This document shows, one piece after another, positions 1-8,577 of a stretch of 64,000 nucleotides of DNA. The DNA is from Rhizobium sp. R711. GTDB taxonomy: Bacteria; Pseudomonadota; Alphaproteobacteria; Rhizobiales; Rhizobiaceae. Below the pieces are notes generated by a model. It had not been told where the DNA came from, ran no database searches, and saw only the letters and a program-made list of their open reading frames with translations. A program made the position numbers and the translations under genes. Positions within the stretch are counted from its first letter, which is position 1. Every line of letters starts with the position of its first letter. The DNA is taken from the NCBI RefSeq assembly GCF_002211365.1, contig NZ_LOKZ01000023.1, positions 62,001-126,000 on the forward strand, written 5' to 3'.

Positions 1-268
1 GATCGCCCGAGCCGAAAGCAATTGCTAGGAAGCGGGTAGGATCGAAAGGTGACAGCCAGCCTGCCAGCCGGATCTCTATTGCCTCGTCGCTGGGCAGATG
101 CCTCCCGTGCAGGCTCGCAGGCAAGGTCGCGGCGTCATTGGCCACCACGAGATCACCAGGGTCAAATAACGTCTCGAGATCAGCACGGGCCAAGTCGCGC
201 ATCCCGCCGTCCGCCTGGACGACGAACAGCCTGGCGGAGCGCCGATCGTAACCGTCGTCGGAAATCAT
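1..268 (-). CDS. QueA-like S-adenosylmethionine:tRNA ribosyltransferase-isomerase family protein, N-terminal part
   Basis: The reading frame starts at an ATG at 268 and stays open to the left edge, so only about 89 N-terminal residues are visible; the family is usually about 350. Near residues 36-57 it reads FDPGDLVVANDAATLPASL, closely matching the QueA block (PGDLLV.ND...LPARL) that follows the N-terminal strand of the queuosine enzyme. QueA transfers and isomerises the ribosyl of SAM onto 7-aminomethyl-7-deazaguanine in tRNA. The start overlaps the stop of the upstream dehydrogenase as ATGA, so the two genes are translationally coupled and probably share the SoxR-box promoter. Rhizobia can carry QueA paralogues next to oxidoreductases, so a role other than the housekeeping tRNA step is possible. 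The family call is fairly firm; the function of this copy is uncertain. Confidence 0.72.
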   Translation of the reverse strand, partial: MISDDGYDRRSARLFVVQADGGMRDLARADLETLFDPGDLVVANDAATLPASLHGRHLPSDEAIEIRLAGWLSPFDPTRFLAIAFGSGD

Positions 269-984
269 GCCTGTTCTCCGTCGAGAAGCCTTGCGCCTAC
301 CGGCACGTCGAGCATCTTTTCGATGATCTCGGTGGCGGCCAGCTCGGGCTTTTTCAAGGTCGACGGATCGGCGTCAGGAAGCGCCAGCGCATGCAACGGG
401 GTATCCATATCTCCTGGGTCGAGCGCTAGGAACCTTACGCCGTGGGCTTTTGCCTCCTCGTCCCAAATCGCCGTCAGGTGGGCGAGAGCGGCCTTGCTTG
501 CCCCATAGGCGCCCCAGCCGGGATAGGCATTGACCGCCGCATCGCTTGAGATGTTGATCACGAGGGCGCCGTGGCCTTCGCGTGCGGACGCGGCTAGCGC
601 ACCGAAAAGCGCTTTCGTCAGCCGGAACGCGCCGACGAGGTTGACCGCAAGCGCCGCTTCCAGCTCCTCGCACTCGGTATCGGCAAGAAGCGCCAGAGGA
701 GCAGGACCAAGGCTCGACGCATTGTTGATCAGGACGTCGACCCCGCCAAGAATGGCCGCAATCTGCATCGCTACCGGGTAGATGTCCTCCTTCTTGCCGA
801 CGTCGCCAACAATCCCGTGTGCGCCCGTTTTGTCAGCGACGCGTTCGATGTTCGCAGCGGTTCGAGCGACGAAGGCGACGCACGCGCCACTTGCGGTGAG
901 CTGTCGCACGAGCGCCAGTCCTAGGCCAGACGTGCCACCGGTGACCGCCACGCGAAGTCCCTGAAGATCGATATTCTTGTGCAT
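265..984 (-). CDS. short-chain dehydrogenase/reductase (classical SDR)
   Basis: This 239-residue protein has the classical SDR layout. The nucleotide-binding TGGTSGLG lies near residues 15-22, an NNASSLG segment is in the middle, and the catalytic region has ISS followed by YGASKAAL (Tyr-x3-Lys). It should be a cytoplasmic NAD(P)-dependent oxidoreductase, but the substrate cannot be read from sequence. The start has AAGGAG about 8 nt upstream. It is the first gene of a two-gene unit with the QueA-like frame (4-nt overlap). It diverges from soxR, and the SoxR-type palindrome sits between a TTGACT -35 and a TAGCAA -10 facing this gene, so redox-responsive expression is likely. Confidence 0.88.
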   Translation of the reverse strand: MHKNIDLQGLRVAVTGGTSGLGLALVRQLTASGACVAFVARTAANIERVADKTGAHGIVGDVGKKEDIYPVAMQIAAILGGVDVLINNASSLGPAPLALLADTECEELEAALAVNLVGAFRLTKALFGALAASAREGHGALVINISSDAAVNAYPGWGAYGASKAALAHLTAIWDEEAKAHGVRFLALDPGDMDTPLHALALPDADPSTLKKPELAATEIIEKMLDVPVGARLLDGEQA

Positions 985-1015
985 CGTCGCTGCTCCTTCA
1001 GTCGGGAAAGAGCCA

Positions 1016-1046
1016 TTGCTACAAGTTCAAGTTAACTTGAAGTCAA
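1016..1046 (-). promoter_or_regulatory. SoxR-type promoter of the SDR gene
   Basis: On the minus strand a TTGACT -35 (1046-1041) and a TAGCAA -10 (1021-1016) are separated by 19 nt, the overlong spacing typical of MerR-family activated promoters. The spacer holds the core of a perfect 16-bp palindrome, TTCAAGTTAACTTGAA, at 1026-1041, which resembles published SoxR operators (CCTCAAGTTAACTTGAGG type). It lies between soxR and the dehydrogenase it probably controls. Confidence 0.8.
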
Positions 1047-1070
1047 GAGGAATTCGTGCTTTCCTGATGC

Positions 1071-1505
1071 ATGGATTCGATGCTGACCATAAGCGATGTG
1101 TCGCGACGCGCCGGCGTCGCCTCGTCAGCCTTGCGTTTCTACGAGGAGCGCGGGCTGATCGCGTCCGAACGGGCCGGGTCGGGGCACAGGCGCTTTCACC
1201 GGTCCGTGTTGCGCCGGATCGCATTCATTGTCTTTGCGCAGCGCATTGGTTTGACGCTTGAGGAGATCGGCGCCGAACTCGGCAAGCTGCCGGTTGATCG
1301 CCTGCCATCACGTCGGGATTGGTCGAGGTTGTCAGGTGCGTGGGCAAAGCGCATAGACGAGCGCATCGCCGAGTTGCAGCGACTGCGCTCCGGGCTTACC
1401 GAGTGCATCGGTTGCGGTTGCTTGTCGATCGACCGGTGTAGTCTGGCAAATCCTGCTGATGTGGCAGGGCGCAGAGGGCCCGGACCGAGATATTGGCTTG
1501 GGTGA
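1071..1505 (+). CDS. soxR: redox-sensitive transcriptional activator SoxR
   Basis: A 144-residue MerR-family regulator. The N-terminal winged helix (from about residue 4) contains ALRFYEERGLI, and a dimerisation helix follows. The C-terminal [2Fe-2S] ligand motif is CIGCGCLSIDRC (C-x2-C-x-C-x5-C) near residues 113-124, followed by SLANPAD as in SoxR proteins. All four cluster cysteines are present, so the protein should sense redox-cycling agents by cluster oxidation and distort the overlong promoter spacer. Its target here appears to be the divergent SDR gene. Starts at 1071 and 1080 are both possible; 1080 (MLTISDV) fits homologues better, but neither has a strong ribosome-binding site. Confidence 0.92.
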   Translation: MDSMLTISDVSRRAGVASSALRFYEERGLIASERAGSGHRRFHRSVLRRIAFIVFAQRIGLTLEEIGAELGKLPVDRLPSRRDWSRLSGAWAKRIDERIAELQRLRSGLTECIGCGCLSIDRCSLANPADVAGRRGPGPRYWLG

Positions 1506-1813
1506 ATGGGGCATCGACGACACGGGTGCCACTCGCATGACTGAGCAACTACCAACGGGTATCACGAATGCAGGCAGGCCTGGAGGTTGCCTGCCTGGCG
1601 AATGTTGTTCTGTCAGGGGCAGGTGGCAAAAGCGGGACGCTTATGGCCCGTCTACTGAACCATTATAGCGCAAAGAGATGAGAAGGACGACCAAACGGAG
1701 CCAATTGCAAACCCCAACGCGAATCATGGGCGGCGTTCTTGGTAGGAGTGTTCTAAATGACTTTATGCAGCTGGCGGCTTACGATTTATGAAACCTGCGG
1801 GTAGATGCATGGA
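1506..1813. other. intergenic, no recognisable feature
   Basis: Between the soxR stop and the end of the minus-strand glyoxalase-fold gene I see only short frames without family motifs and no clear terminator hairpin. Confidence 0.5.
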
Positions 1814-2269
1814 TCATTCGCTCCCACCGGTCCTGCTAACGGTGATTAGACTCCGCCAACTATGTTCCGATTCCAGATCCCGGGGGCGATACGCGGCTGT
1901 ATTTGGTTCAAACAGTTCAATCAAATTCCGCGACGGATCTTCCAGCAATATCTGCTTCTGACCGACGCCCTGGATGGCTTCGTTGCGGAAGCGGCAGCCC
2001 GCCGACTTCAGCTCTTCGACCACTTTGTCCAAGTTCCCGACGGTGAGGTGAATGCGGTTCCAGCCGCCCGGCACCTGCTGTTCTCCCGAGGGCATGGAAG
2101 CGCCGCCGCCCCTTGGACCTGGCTGACTGAAATAAAGATGCATGTCGCCGTGTGAAATTTCTGCGAACGACGGCGCAGGATGCATTTCGAACTTAAAACC
2201 CAAATGTTTGATGTAGAAATCAATCGCGGCAGCGACATCCTCGACGATGTATCGGAAGCATGCGGCCAT
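1814..2269 (-). CDS. VOC (glyoxalase/bleomycin-resistance) superfamily protein
   Basis: A 151-residue single-module vicinal-oxygen-chelate protein. It begins FRYIVEDVAAAIDFY, the usual opening strand and helix in which the domain tracks a substrate pair. HLTVGNLDKVVEEL marks the second beta-alpha-beta unit, and a C-terminal LEDPSRNLIELFEP carries the typical metal-ligand glutamate (IELFE). The ATG at 2269 is preferred because upstream residues in the same frame do not resemble the family. Members act as lyases, dioxygenases or antibiotic-binding proteins; the substrate is unknown. It stands alone, with 300-400 nt gaps on both sides. Confidence 0.82.
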   Translation of the reverse strand: MAACFRYIVEDVAAAIDFYIKHLGFKFEMHPAPSFAEISHGDMHLYFSQPGPRGGGASMPSGEQQVPGGWNRIHLTVGNLDKVVEELKSAGCRFRNEAIQGVGQKQILLEDPSRNLIELFEPNTAAYRPRDLESEHSWRSLITVSRTGGSE

Positions 2270-2639
2270 GATCTGCGCCTGCGCCGTTGTTGTCGCTTTC
2301 AGCTTACGTCTCAACGGAAAAATCGCAAGCAGGCAGCCAGCTGGCAACCAGGTGCAACCCCAGCGAGGCGGCTTTCTCGCGCTTGAGAGGAATTTTCACC
2401 ACGAATCGCGCGGGAGCTCGACGAGCCGTCGTGCCGGCGTTTGATCTTGCGCGTTCGGTCGCCAATTCGCCGCTTGCGATCCCGCATTGCGTGTAGCGGC
2501 CTCAATTCCCTTTAACCGGCATTTTGCAACAAGACCGATATAAGCGCAGGTCGCTCTCGTGAAACTTGCAAAGCGCGCGCCACCTCGTTAGTCAGGGCAA
2601 CGAACCGTTGTCAATTTTGATGGTGAAAGGACGAAAACC
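2270..2639. other. intergenic, no recognisable feature
   Basis: About 370 nt between divergent genes. It presumably holds both promoters. I cannot point to a convincing operator, RNA gene or remnant. Confidence 0.5.
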
Positions 2640-4799
2640 GTGCGGCAGTCGCAAATGAGGACCGGCAGTGTTGGTCGCAAAACGTTTTGGTCCATTGCGG
2701 CGGTGATCGCGCTGACGCTTGTTGGGGTGACCGCCGGCAAGTTCATGCTCGAAAAGGCGGTCGACAGCTTCCTTGTCGCGCGCGGCGGCAAGGCGAGCTC
2801 GGTCGAAGCGGACCTTCTCGGACGCATTCACATGCGTGACGTTACGCTTCCGACGGCCAGCGGCGGCAATGTCCGCGTCGCGGCGATCGATGGCAGGCCA
2901 ACGCTCTTGTTTCTGAAAGGCAAGCTCGAGGTGAAAGGTCTTGAGCTCGACATGGCAATGGGCAAGCTGTCGGTGCCGCAAGCAAGCGTCGAGGAACCCG
3001 ATTTTATCGCTGCCGCTCTGATCGAGAGCGGCGGTCAAACCAACCTCACGCTGCTCAAGCGCATTGAACGGTTTGCCGCAAAGCGTGTCATGGCGCCGGA
3101 GGTTGCGGTCAGCCAGCTCGCCGCCGGTTCCGAACAAAAGACAGTCTACAAGGATGTTGCTTTGGAAGACATCGCCGGCGGTCGCGTCGCGCGTTATTCC
3201 GCCAGTGGGGCGAGCTTCAAGTTTGCGCTGGATCTTCCGGACGGCGAGGGCGCAACGAAGCGGGAGGAGATGAACGGTTCGATGGGCGCCGTCACCGGAA
3301 AGGATTTTGACGCAGCCTATCTCGTTCGGATGTACGTAGAAAAGGCCGGTCCCGACAACCGGGAGCCTCAACCGCTCTATGGCCCGATGTCCGTCAGGAA
3401 CATTAGCTTTTCGGACAACAAGTCGCGCTTCAGTTACGACGAGGTGCGTAGCAACGGCTTGAGTGTTCGCATGCCGAACGAGCCACTTCTTGAAACGCTT
3501 CAGAAACTGCAATCGGCCAATCCCGAGGCACTGCCGCCGGGCGAACGCCAGGCATTTTTCAAACGTGTCCTGTCGCTTGCTGATATCATTGGCAAGGCCG
3601 ACATCGAGATGCTCGGTCTCAAGATGGAAGTCCCCGAAAAGATCAATGGTGGCGACGGCAAGGCGGTCAAACTGACCGTCGACAAGATGGCATTCCAGCT
3701 TGACGGCCGTACCTTCGACGGCGCCTTGCACGGCGTTTTTATGGGCGAAGGTGCCGATTACGCCAGGTTCTCAGAGGCGAGCATCAAGGGTTTCTCCTGG
3801 GATCCGACGATGGAGGCGCTGACGAAGATGGCTGGATTGGACGAAGATCAGATCGAGAATTTTCCTTTCGCGACGCTCATGCCAAGTTTCGGAACGATCC
3901 GGGTGGCGGGGCTGGACGTCGACATGCCTGGGTCGGAAGCGGCAAGTGCGTTGAACAGCGAAATCGGCGAGGACGAACAAAGCGCAAACGGCAGCGAGAC
4001 GGATCCATCTTTAAGCACCGGACCGTCGCCGGACGCGGGTTTGACGAACGAAGCCGACAACCAGGACGCTCCGTTGAGCGAGGCACAAGTCGACCAGGCG
4101 ACCCTTCCCGCCGTTCCAGAACGTATCCGGTTCACGCTCGACAATTACGAGCTCGCATTGGGCAAGCCTTACAACGGCATCCCGACCGATATTCGCATCA
4201 GCTATCGGGACCTCAGCGTGCCGATCCCCTCCGACACCAAGGACGAGGGCTCCGAGGCGCTGCGCAAACTTGGCTTTGACAAGCTCGTCCTTTCCTCCAA
4301 CGTAGAACTGGCTTGGGATGAGCCGAACGAGAACCTCCTCGTCAAGGAGATTTCATTGAGCGGTAAGGACCTGGGCGGCTTTTCCTTCTCTGGGCGTATG
4401 GGCGGTGCGACGAAGGACTTTTTCTCCGGCGACATGACTGCTGTGCAGATGGCCCTGTTCGGCCTGACGGCAAGGGAAGCCAAACTCAAGATCGAGGACA
4501 AGGGAATCGTGGCCAAGGGCATCAAGCTCTATGCCGATGAGAACAGCATGACGGAAGACAGCGTGCGCGGCATCCTTGTCCTGATGGTGACTGCCGGCTT
4601 GCAGCAATTTGCATCTACCGAGCCGAAGCTGCAGGAGGCTGCGACCGCACTTTCGCAGTTCATCACCAAGCCCGGAACCTTCACTCTGACGGTCAGGGCC
4701 AAGGACGCAGCTGGCATCGGAGCGCTCGAGCTGGCCGGGGCCACGGAGAACCCCGCACTTCTCCTCGACAAGGTCGATCTCGAAGCGACCGCACAATAA
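2640..4799 (+). CDS. membrane-anchored protein of unknown function (719 aa)
   Basis: I do not recognise a named family. The protein begins with a basic stretch and one hydrophobic segment (about residues 14-33), so it is probably anchored in the inner membrane with the rest in the periplasm. The next 370 residues are rich in short beta-type segments and Val-Arg-Asp or Gly-Leu-Lys repeats reminiscent of AsmA-like proteins. A low-complexity acidic Ser/Asn/Asp linker covers roughly residues 424-485, and a second folded part runs from about 490 to the end. The GTG at 2640 is preferred because AAAGGA lies about 7-8 nt upstream; an ATG at 2655 is the alternative. The gene stands alone and convergent with the malK-type gene. 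Confidence 0.75.
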   Translation: MRQSQMRTGSVGRKTFWSIAAVIALTLVGVTAGKFMLEKAVDSFLVARGGKASSVEADLLGRIHMRDVTLPTASGGNVRVAAIDGRPTLLFLKGKLEVKGLELDMAMGKLSVPQASVEEPDFIAAALIESGGQTNLTLLKRIERFAAKRVMAPEVAVSQLAAGSEQKTVYKDVALEDIAGGRVARYSASGASFKFALDLPDGEGATKREEMNGSMGAVTGKDFDAAYLVRMYVEKAGPDNREPQPLYGPMSVRNISFSDNKSRFSYDEVRSNGLSVRMPNEPLLETLQKLQSANPEALPPGERQAFFKRVLSLADIIGKADIEMLGLKMEVPEKINGGDGKAVKLTVDKMAFQLDGRTFDGALHGVFMGEGADYARFSEASIKGFSWDPTMEALTKMAGLDEDQIENFPFATLMPSFGTIRVAGLDVDMPGSEAASALNSEIGEDEQSANGSETDPSLSTGPSPDAGLTNEADNQDAPLSEAQVDQATLPAVPERIRFTLDNYELALGKPYNGIPTDIRISYRDLSVPIPSDTKDEGSEALRKLGFDKLVLSSNVELAWDEPNENLLVKEISLSGKDLGGFSFSGRMGGATKDFFSGDMTAVQMALFGLTAREAKLKIEDKGIVAKGIKLYADENSMTEDSVRGILVLMVTAGLQQFASTEPKLQEAATALSQFITKPGTFTLTVRAKDAAGIGALELAGATENPALLLDKVDLEATAQ

Positions 4800-4820
4800 G
4801 GTCAACTGGCCGGTGAGGCT

Positions 4821-5969
4821 CTATGCTCTGGCGTCAATGGCCTTGACGAGATTCTCCGCGACGAGTGGCAATTTCGCAAAGGAGCTGCCGGTTTCGGCTC
4901 GAAACAGATGAAAGCGCGCGGGTTCGACGATAAGGCCAAGCGATGACTGGTCTTTGACCGAGACGTGATCCGGCAGATGGACGATCGTTGCCGTCCGGCT
5001 ACCCTCGACCACTCCATATATATAGGTGTCGGTGCCGATGCTTTCTGCATAATCGACGTCCAGCCGGATCGGATACCCGTTTGTGCCGTTGCCTTTACCC
5101 AGTTCGAAATGACTGGGCCGTACACCAAGGATCACAGCCTCGCCGACAGCCGCCTCCCCGAGCTCGACTGGAATTTTCAGACGGCCGAAGCCCGGCACAT
5201 CGACGGCGACATGACCCGGACCCGCGTCGGCAAGCGTTCCGTCGAAAAAATTCATCTGAGGTGAGCCGATGAAACCTGCGACGAACTTGTTGGCCGGAGC
5301 TTCGAAGAGCTCCAGCGGAGTGCCGACCTGCTCGACCCGTCCGGCATTGAGGACAACGATGCGATCCGCCATGGTCATCGCTTCGATCTGATCGTGTGTG
5401 ACATAGATCATTGTCGCGCCGAGCCGTTTATGAAGACGGCTGATCTCCCCTCGGGTCTGAACGCGAAGCGCGGCATCCAGGTTGGACAGCGGCTCGTCAA
5501 AAAGAAACAACTTGGGGTTCCTGACGATCGCTCGGCCGATCGCCACCCGCTGCCGCTGGCCGCCTGAGAGTTGCTTCGGCCGTCGGTCCAGAAGCGGCTC
5601 GATTGCCAGCATTCTTGCCGCTTCGATCACGCGTTGGTCGATCTCGCTCCGGCTCATCTTTAGGTTCTCGAGACCGAAGGAAAGATTCTTCGCAACGGTC
5701 ATATGCGGGTACAGCGCATAGGATTGAAAAACCATCGCGATGCCGCGATCACCAGGTGATGCGACCGTCACATCGCTGTCACCGATGATGACTTGGCCGG
5801 CGGTCACGCCCTCGAGCCCGGCAATGAGGCGAAGCAACGTCGACTTACCGCAACCGGAAGGGCCGACAAGGACGACGAATTCGCCCTCGCCGACATCGAG
5901 ATCCACACCGTGAAGGATCGCGTGATGGCCGAAGCTTTTCTTGACGTCCTTCAACTTGAGACCGGCCAT
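4821..5969 (-). CDS. MalK/UgpC-type carbohydrate ABC transporter ATP-binding protein
   Basis: A 382-residue ATPase of the CUT1 sugar importers. Walker A is GPSGCGKST, the signature is LSGGQRQR, Walker B reads LFLFDEPLSNLD, and the H-loop is VTHDQ. About 130 C-terminal residues form the regulatory TOBE region. The ATG at 5969 has AAGGA upstream, and residues before it are not family-like. This is the only CUT1 ATPase in the window, so it probably serves the MalF/MalG permeases at 10795-12563 although 5 kb separates them. A perfect copy of the 19-bp ROK palindrome (6067-6085) lies about 100 nt upstream, which ties it to the same regulon. Confidence 0.93.
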   Translation of the reverse strand: MAGLKLKDVKKSFGHHAILHGVDLDVGEGEFVVLVGPSGCGKSTLLRLIAGLEGVTAGQVIIGDSDVTVASPGDRGIAMVFQSYALYPHMTVAKNLSFGLENLKMSRSEIDQRVIEAARMLAIEPLLDRRPKQLSGGQRQRVAIGRAIVRNPKLFLFDEPLSNLDAALRVQTRGEISRLHKRLGATMIYVTHDQIEAMTMADRIVVLNAGRVEQVGTPLELFEAPANKFVAGFIGSPQMNFFDGTLADAGPGHVAVDVPGFGRLKIPVELGEAAVGEAVILGVRPSHFELGKGNGTNGYPIRLDVDYAESIGTDTYIYGVVEGSRTATIVHLPDHVSVKDQSSLGLIVEPARFHLFRAETGSSFAKLPLVAENLVKAIDARA

Positions 5970-6066
5970 GTATCCATTCCTTGTCCTGCATCTGGGCAAC
6001 CACGGGCGCACCGAGCGCTCAAATGCCGTTCCTTTTTGTCGAGCGCAGTTTGCGTGGAAGCAATTA

Positions 6067-6085
6067 GTTCGTCAAGATGACGAAC
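6067..6085. promoter_or_regulatory. putative ROK operator upstream of malK-type gene
   Basis: GTTCGTCA-AGA-TGACGAAC is a perfect 8+3+8 inverted repeat about 100 nt upstream of the ATPase start at 5969. It is the best of four similar sites in this module; the others are at 7545, 13884 and 13956. Confidence 0.7.
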
Positions 6086-6226
6086 GTAATTTTCTATGGC
6101 GCGGGTCGGACCCGTCCATCCTCTGCGGACAGGATTTTCTCCGGCGCCGGCACTGGCAAAGTCATTAAGAAGATTGCTACCGGCACCGAGAGCGGCTTTG
6201 ACGAGCACGTATCGCGAGCTAGACAG

Positions 6227-7429
6227 TCACAGCGGCGGCGGCGGGAGACGCCGCTGCTCCGGCAAGGTCTGCGGCGAAAAGAGCAGATTGTGGACATGGT
6301 TCAGACCAATCGCCAACGCCCCCAGGAGTGTCGCCTTGCCACCTAGCACACTGGCCTTGACGTCGATTGCGCGGCGGCTGGCCTTTGCAATGCCTTGGCG
6401 AACACGTTCGGCGATCAGCGGATGGCGCCCGATACTACCGCCGAGAACGACGGTCTTCGGATCGACGATCGCGTTCACTGAAACGACGAGGAGCGCAGCG
6501 ATGTCAGATATTTTGCCGATGACATCGACAGCGATCGGGTCGTCATTTTCGGCAAGCGCCAGGATGTCGCGAACCGATGTATCCTTTGCGCCCCCTGTGC
6601 GGGCATAGAGCTCGCTGATCCCTTGGGCGGCGATCGCGCACTCCAAGGCGCCGCGCTCAAGGCTGTCCTCGGCGTATGGATCTGCTCCGAACGGCATGTA
6701 GGAAATTTCGCCGGCCGCCCCGCTTGCGCCGCGCATCAGCTTTCCATCCTGCAGCACACCCAGCCCGATACCTGTTCCCAGTGAAATGAACGCCACGGAA
6801 TCGATTGCGGTTGCGCATCCCTGCCAGGACTCGCCGATGACGGCTGCGTTGACATCGTTTTCAAGGACGACAGGACAGCCAAGCCTGTCACTTAGCGTCC
6901 TGCCGATATCGATCCCTTCGATATCGACCAGATTTGGCGCCATGGAGAGAGCGCCGGTAGTCGGATCGACGACGCCCGGCGTCGCGATTGCCGTTACAAG
7001 CACCCGTTCTCGGGCGATACCCATGTCGCCAAGCGTTTTCGCCAGCATCGCGTCCACCTGATCGATCAGGTGGTAACCGCCGCGGCGGTCGGAGGGATAA
7101 TCGATTTCACCGACGATGCTTCCGACAATATTGCCGAGCACGATACGTGTCGTCGTCGCGCCCATGTCGATTCCGACAGCATATCCGGCCTCGCCATTGA
7201 CCTCATAGGTAATGGCGGTTCGGCCGATGCGCCCGCTTGTGACGCCCTTTTCTCGAACCCACCCGGCTTCTTCCAGCGTCCGGATGACCTCAGACATCGT
7301 CTGCTTCGAGAGGCCCGTAATCTTGGAGAGCTCCGCTCGCGACGTGGGGCCTGCGTGAAGCAGAACATCCATGACGGCGCGGACCGAGATCTGCCGCAAT
7401 ACGGGAGGCGCGTTTTCGGTTAGTGCCAT
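6227..7429 (-). CDS. ROK-family transcriptional repressor (NagC/XylR type)
   Basis: A 400-residue regulator. The N-terminal winged helix-turn-helix covers about residues 10-75 and includes SRAELSKITGLSKQTMSEVI. The ROK sugar-kinase-like domain follows, with GIDMGATTTRIVLG, ENDVNAAVIGE, SLGTGIGLGVLQDG and GAAGEISYMPFG. The zinc-binding Cys cluster of NagC/Mlc (CxCGxxGC) is not visible; the equivalent region reads GADPYAEDSLERGALE, so it may lack structural zinc. It diverges from the ROK kinase-like gene, with an operator-like palindrome between them. It probably represses the whole carbohydrate module and is released by a sugar or sugar phosphate. The inducer is unknown. Confidence 0.88.
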   Translation of the reverse strand: MALTENAPPVLRQISVRAVMDVLLHAGPTSRAELSKITGLSKQTMSEVIRTLEEAGWVREKGVTSGRIGRTAITYEVNGEAGYAVGIDMGATTTRIVLGNIVGSIVGEIDYPSDRRGGYHLIDQVDAMLAKTLGDMGIARERVLVTAIATPGVVDPTTGALSMAPNLVDIEGIDIGRTLSDRLGCPVVLENDVNAAVIGESWQGCATAIDSVAFISLGTGIGLGVLQDGKLMRGASGAAGEISYMPFGADPYAEDSLERGALECAIAAQGISELYARTGGAKDTSVRDILALAENDDPIAVDVIGKISDIAALLVVSVNAIVDPKTVVLGGSIGRHPLIAERVRQGIAKASRRAIDVKASVLGGKATLLGALAIGLNHVHNLLFSPQTLPEQRRLPPPPL

Positions 7430-7544
7430 GGTCGAGCCATCCCGCCAGATCCGTCTTTATCATTGTATCGGTGATTTGCTTCTTCCATGAAAGCTCGCCG
7501 ATTTCAAACTGCTTGTTGACAGTCTTCTGACGTACCCATAATAA

Positions 7545-7563
7545 ATTCGTCAACCTGCCGAAC
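7545..7563. promoter_or_regulatory. putative ROK operator between the ROK genes
   Basis: ATTCGTCA-ACC-TGCCGAAC matches the 19-bp palindrome pattern RTTCGTMM-N3-TGMCGAAY with two mismatches between its arms. It lies in the 155-nt gap between the divergent ROK regulator and ROK kinase-like genes, where it could give autoregulation. Confidence 0.6.
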
Positions 7564-7584
7564 AAATATCGCAGAGGACTGAGT

Positions 7585-8577
7585 TTGTCAAACATTTCAA
7601 CCATTGCGTCTGGCTTGCGACAGGCACATCACGCCCATCGGGCCGACGGCGCGGGCATCGTTGCGGGCGTCGATCTCGGCGGGACGAAGGTGCTTGTCGG
7701 CCTCGCCAATCTTGAAGGCCGGATTTTGGCAAAGGCCCAAGAACCGACCGAACATGGCTCTGATGCACCGGTATTGAGGCAAATTCCTCGGATGATAACG
7801 TCCCTATTGCAACAGCATCGGGACCTTGGGCCTCTGCTGAAGGCAGTGGTCGGCGTACCGAGCGCCGTTTCCCCGTTGACAGGGCTGGCTTCACTTTCTC
7901 CGCATCTGGCAATCCCCGCGGATCGGCCACTTGCCGGGCTTCTTGGGAGGGCCCTGCCCTGCCCTGTCATGGTCGAGAACGATGTTAACCTGGCAGCTTA
8001 CGCCGAGGCCACGCTTGGCAAGGGCCGCAATAGGGATTCTCTCGCATTCATTGCCTTTGGAACCGGTGTCGGAATGGGGCTTGTTGTCGGTGGCATGCTT
8101 TTCCGTGGTCGACATGGGCGGGCGGGGGAACTTGGCTTGCTGCCACTTGGTGCCAATCCGCATCAAACAGCACCGCAGGCCCGCGCTGGCCTCTTTGAGG
8201 ACCAGGTCGATTCACCGGCAGTGCGCAATCTCTATGGCGACGGCACCGTGTCGGTGGCCGAGATCTTCGCTCGCGCCGCAACCGGAGAGGCTCAAGCTGC
8301 CGCAGTCATAGAGACCCTCGCGAGATCGGCTTCGGTTGGCATAGCTTCCGTGCAAGCTCTCCTCGATCCCGCGGTCGTCGTGCTGGGAGGCGGCATTGGC
8401 TCGCGGCTTGAATTTGTCAGCGCGGTGACACGGCACCTATCGGTTCTGCTGCCATTTGCGACACAGATAGAGGCAACTGGCATTGGTCCAGAAGCCGGCA
8501 TGCTTGGCGCTCTCATGCTTGGTCTCAACGATCCCGCAAGCAGTGACAATCTTGAACAACGGGAGGCGCTCCAATGA
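7585..8577 (+). CDS. ROK-family sugar kinase-like protein
   Basis: A 330-residue ROK protein without a DNA-binding domain. It shows the phosphate-binding AGVDLGGTKVLVGL (about residues 26-39), VENDVNLAAYAEA with the catalytic-region aspartate, and FGTGVGMGLVVGG. The sequence GRAGELGLLPLG replaces the GxxGExGH-type segment of glucokinases, and no CxCGxxGC zinc motif is seen. Loss of the conserved His may mean an altered substrate or a regulatory rather than catalytic role. Translation probably begins at the TTG at 7585, preceded by AGAGGA. Its stop overlaps the ATG of the glycosidase gene (ATGA), so the two are coupled. Confidence 0.82.
   Translation: MSNISTIASGLRQAHHAHRADGAGIVAGVDLGGTKVLVGLANLEGRILAKAQEPTEHGSDAPVLRQIPRMITSLLQQHRDLGPLLKAVVGVPSAVSPLTGLASLSPHLAIPADRPLAGLLGRALPCPVMVENDVNLAAYAEATLGKGRNRDSLAFIAFGTGVGMGLVVGGMLFRGRHGRAGELGLLPLGANPHQTAPQARAGLFEDQVDSPAVRNLYGDGTVSVAEIFARAATGEAQAAAVIETLARSASVGIASVQALLDPAVVVLGGGIGSRLEFVSAVTRHLSVLLPFATQIEATGIGPEAGMLGALMLGLNDPASSDNLEQREALQ

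Noticed and set aside
1459..1668. Small plus-strand frame after soxR
   Set aside because: It overlaps the end of soxR and shows no family resemblance or ribosome-binding site.
2592..3731. A 379-codon open frame on the minus strand opposite the 719-residue gene
   Set aside because: It has no family motifs and is explained by the GC-rich third positions of the plus-strand gene, which has a ribosome-binding site and a signal anchor.
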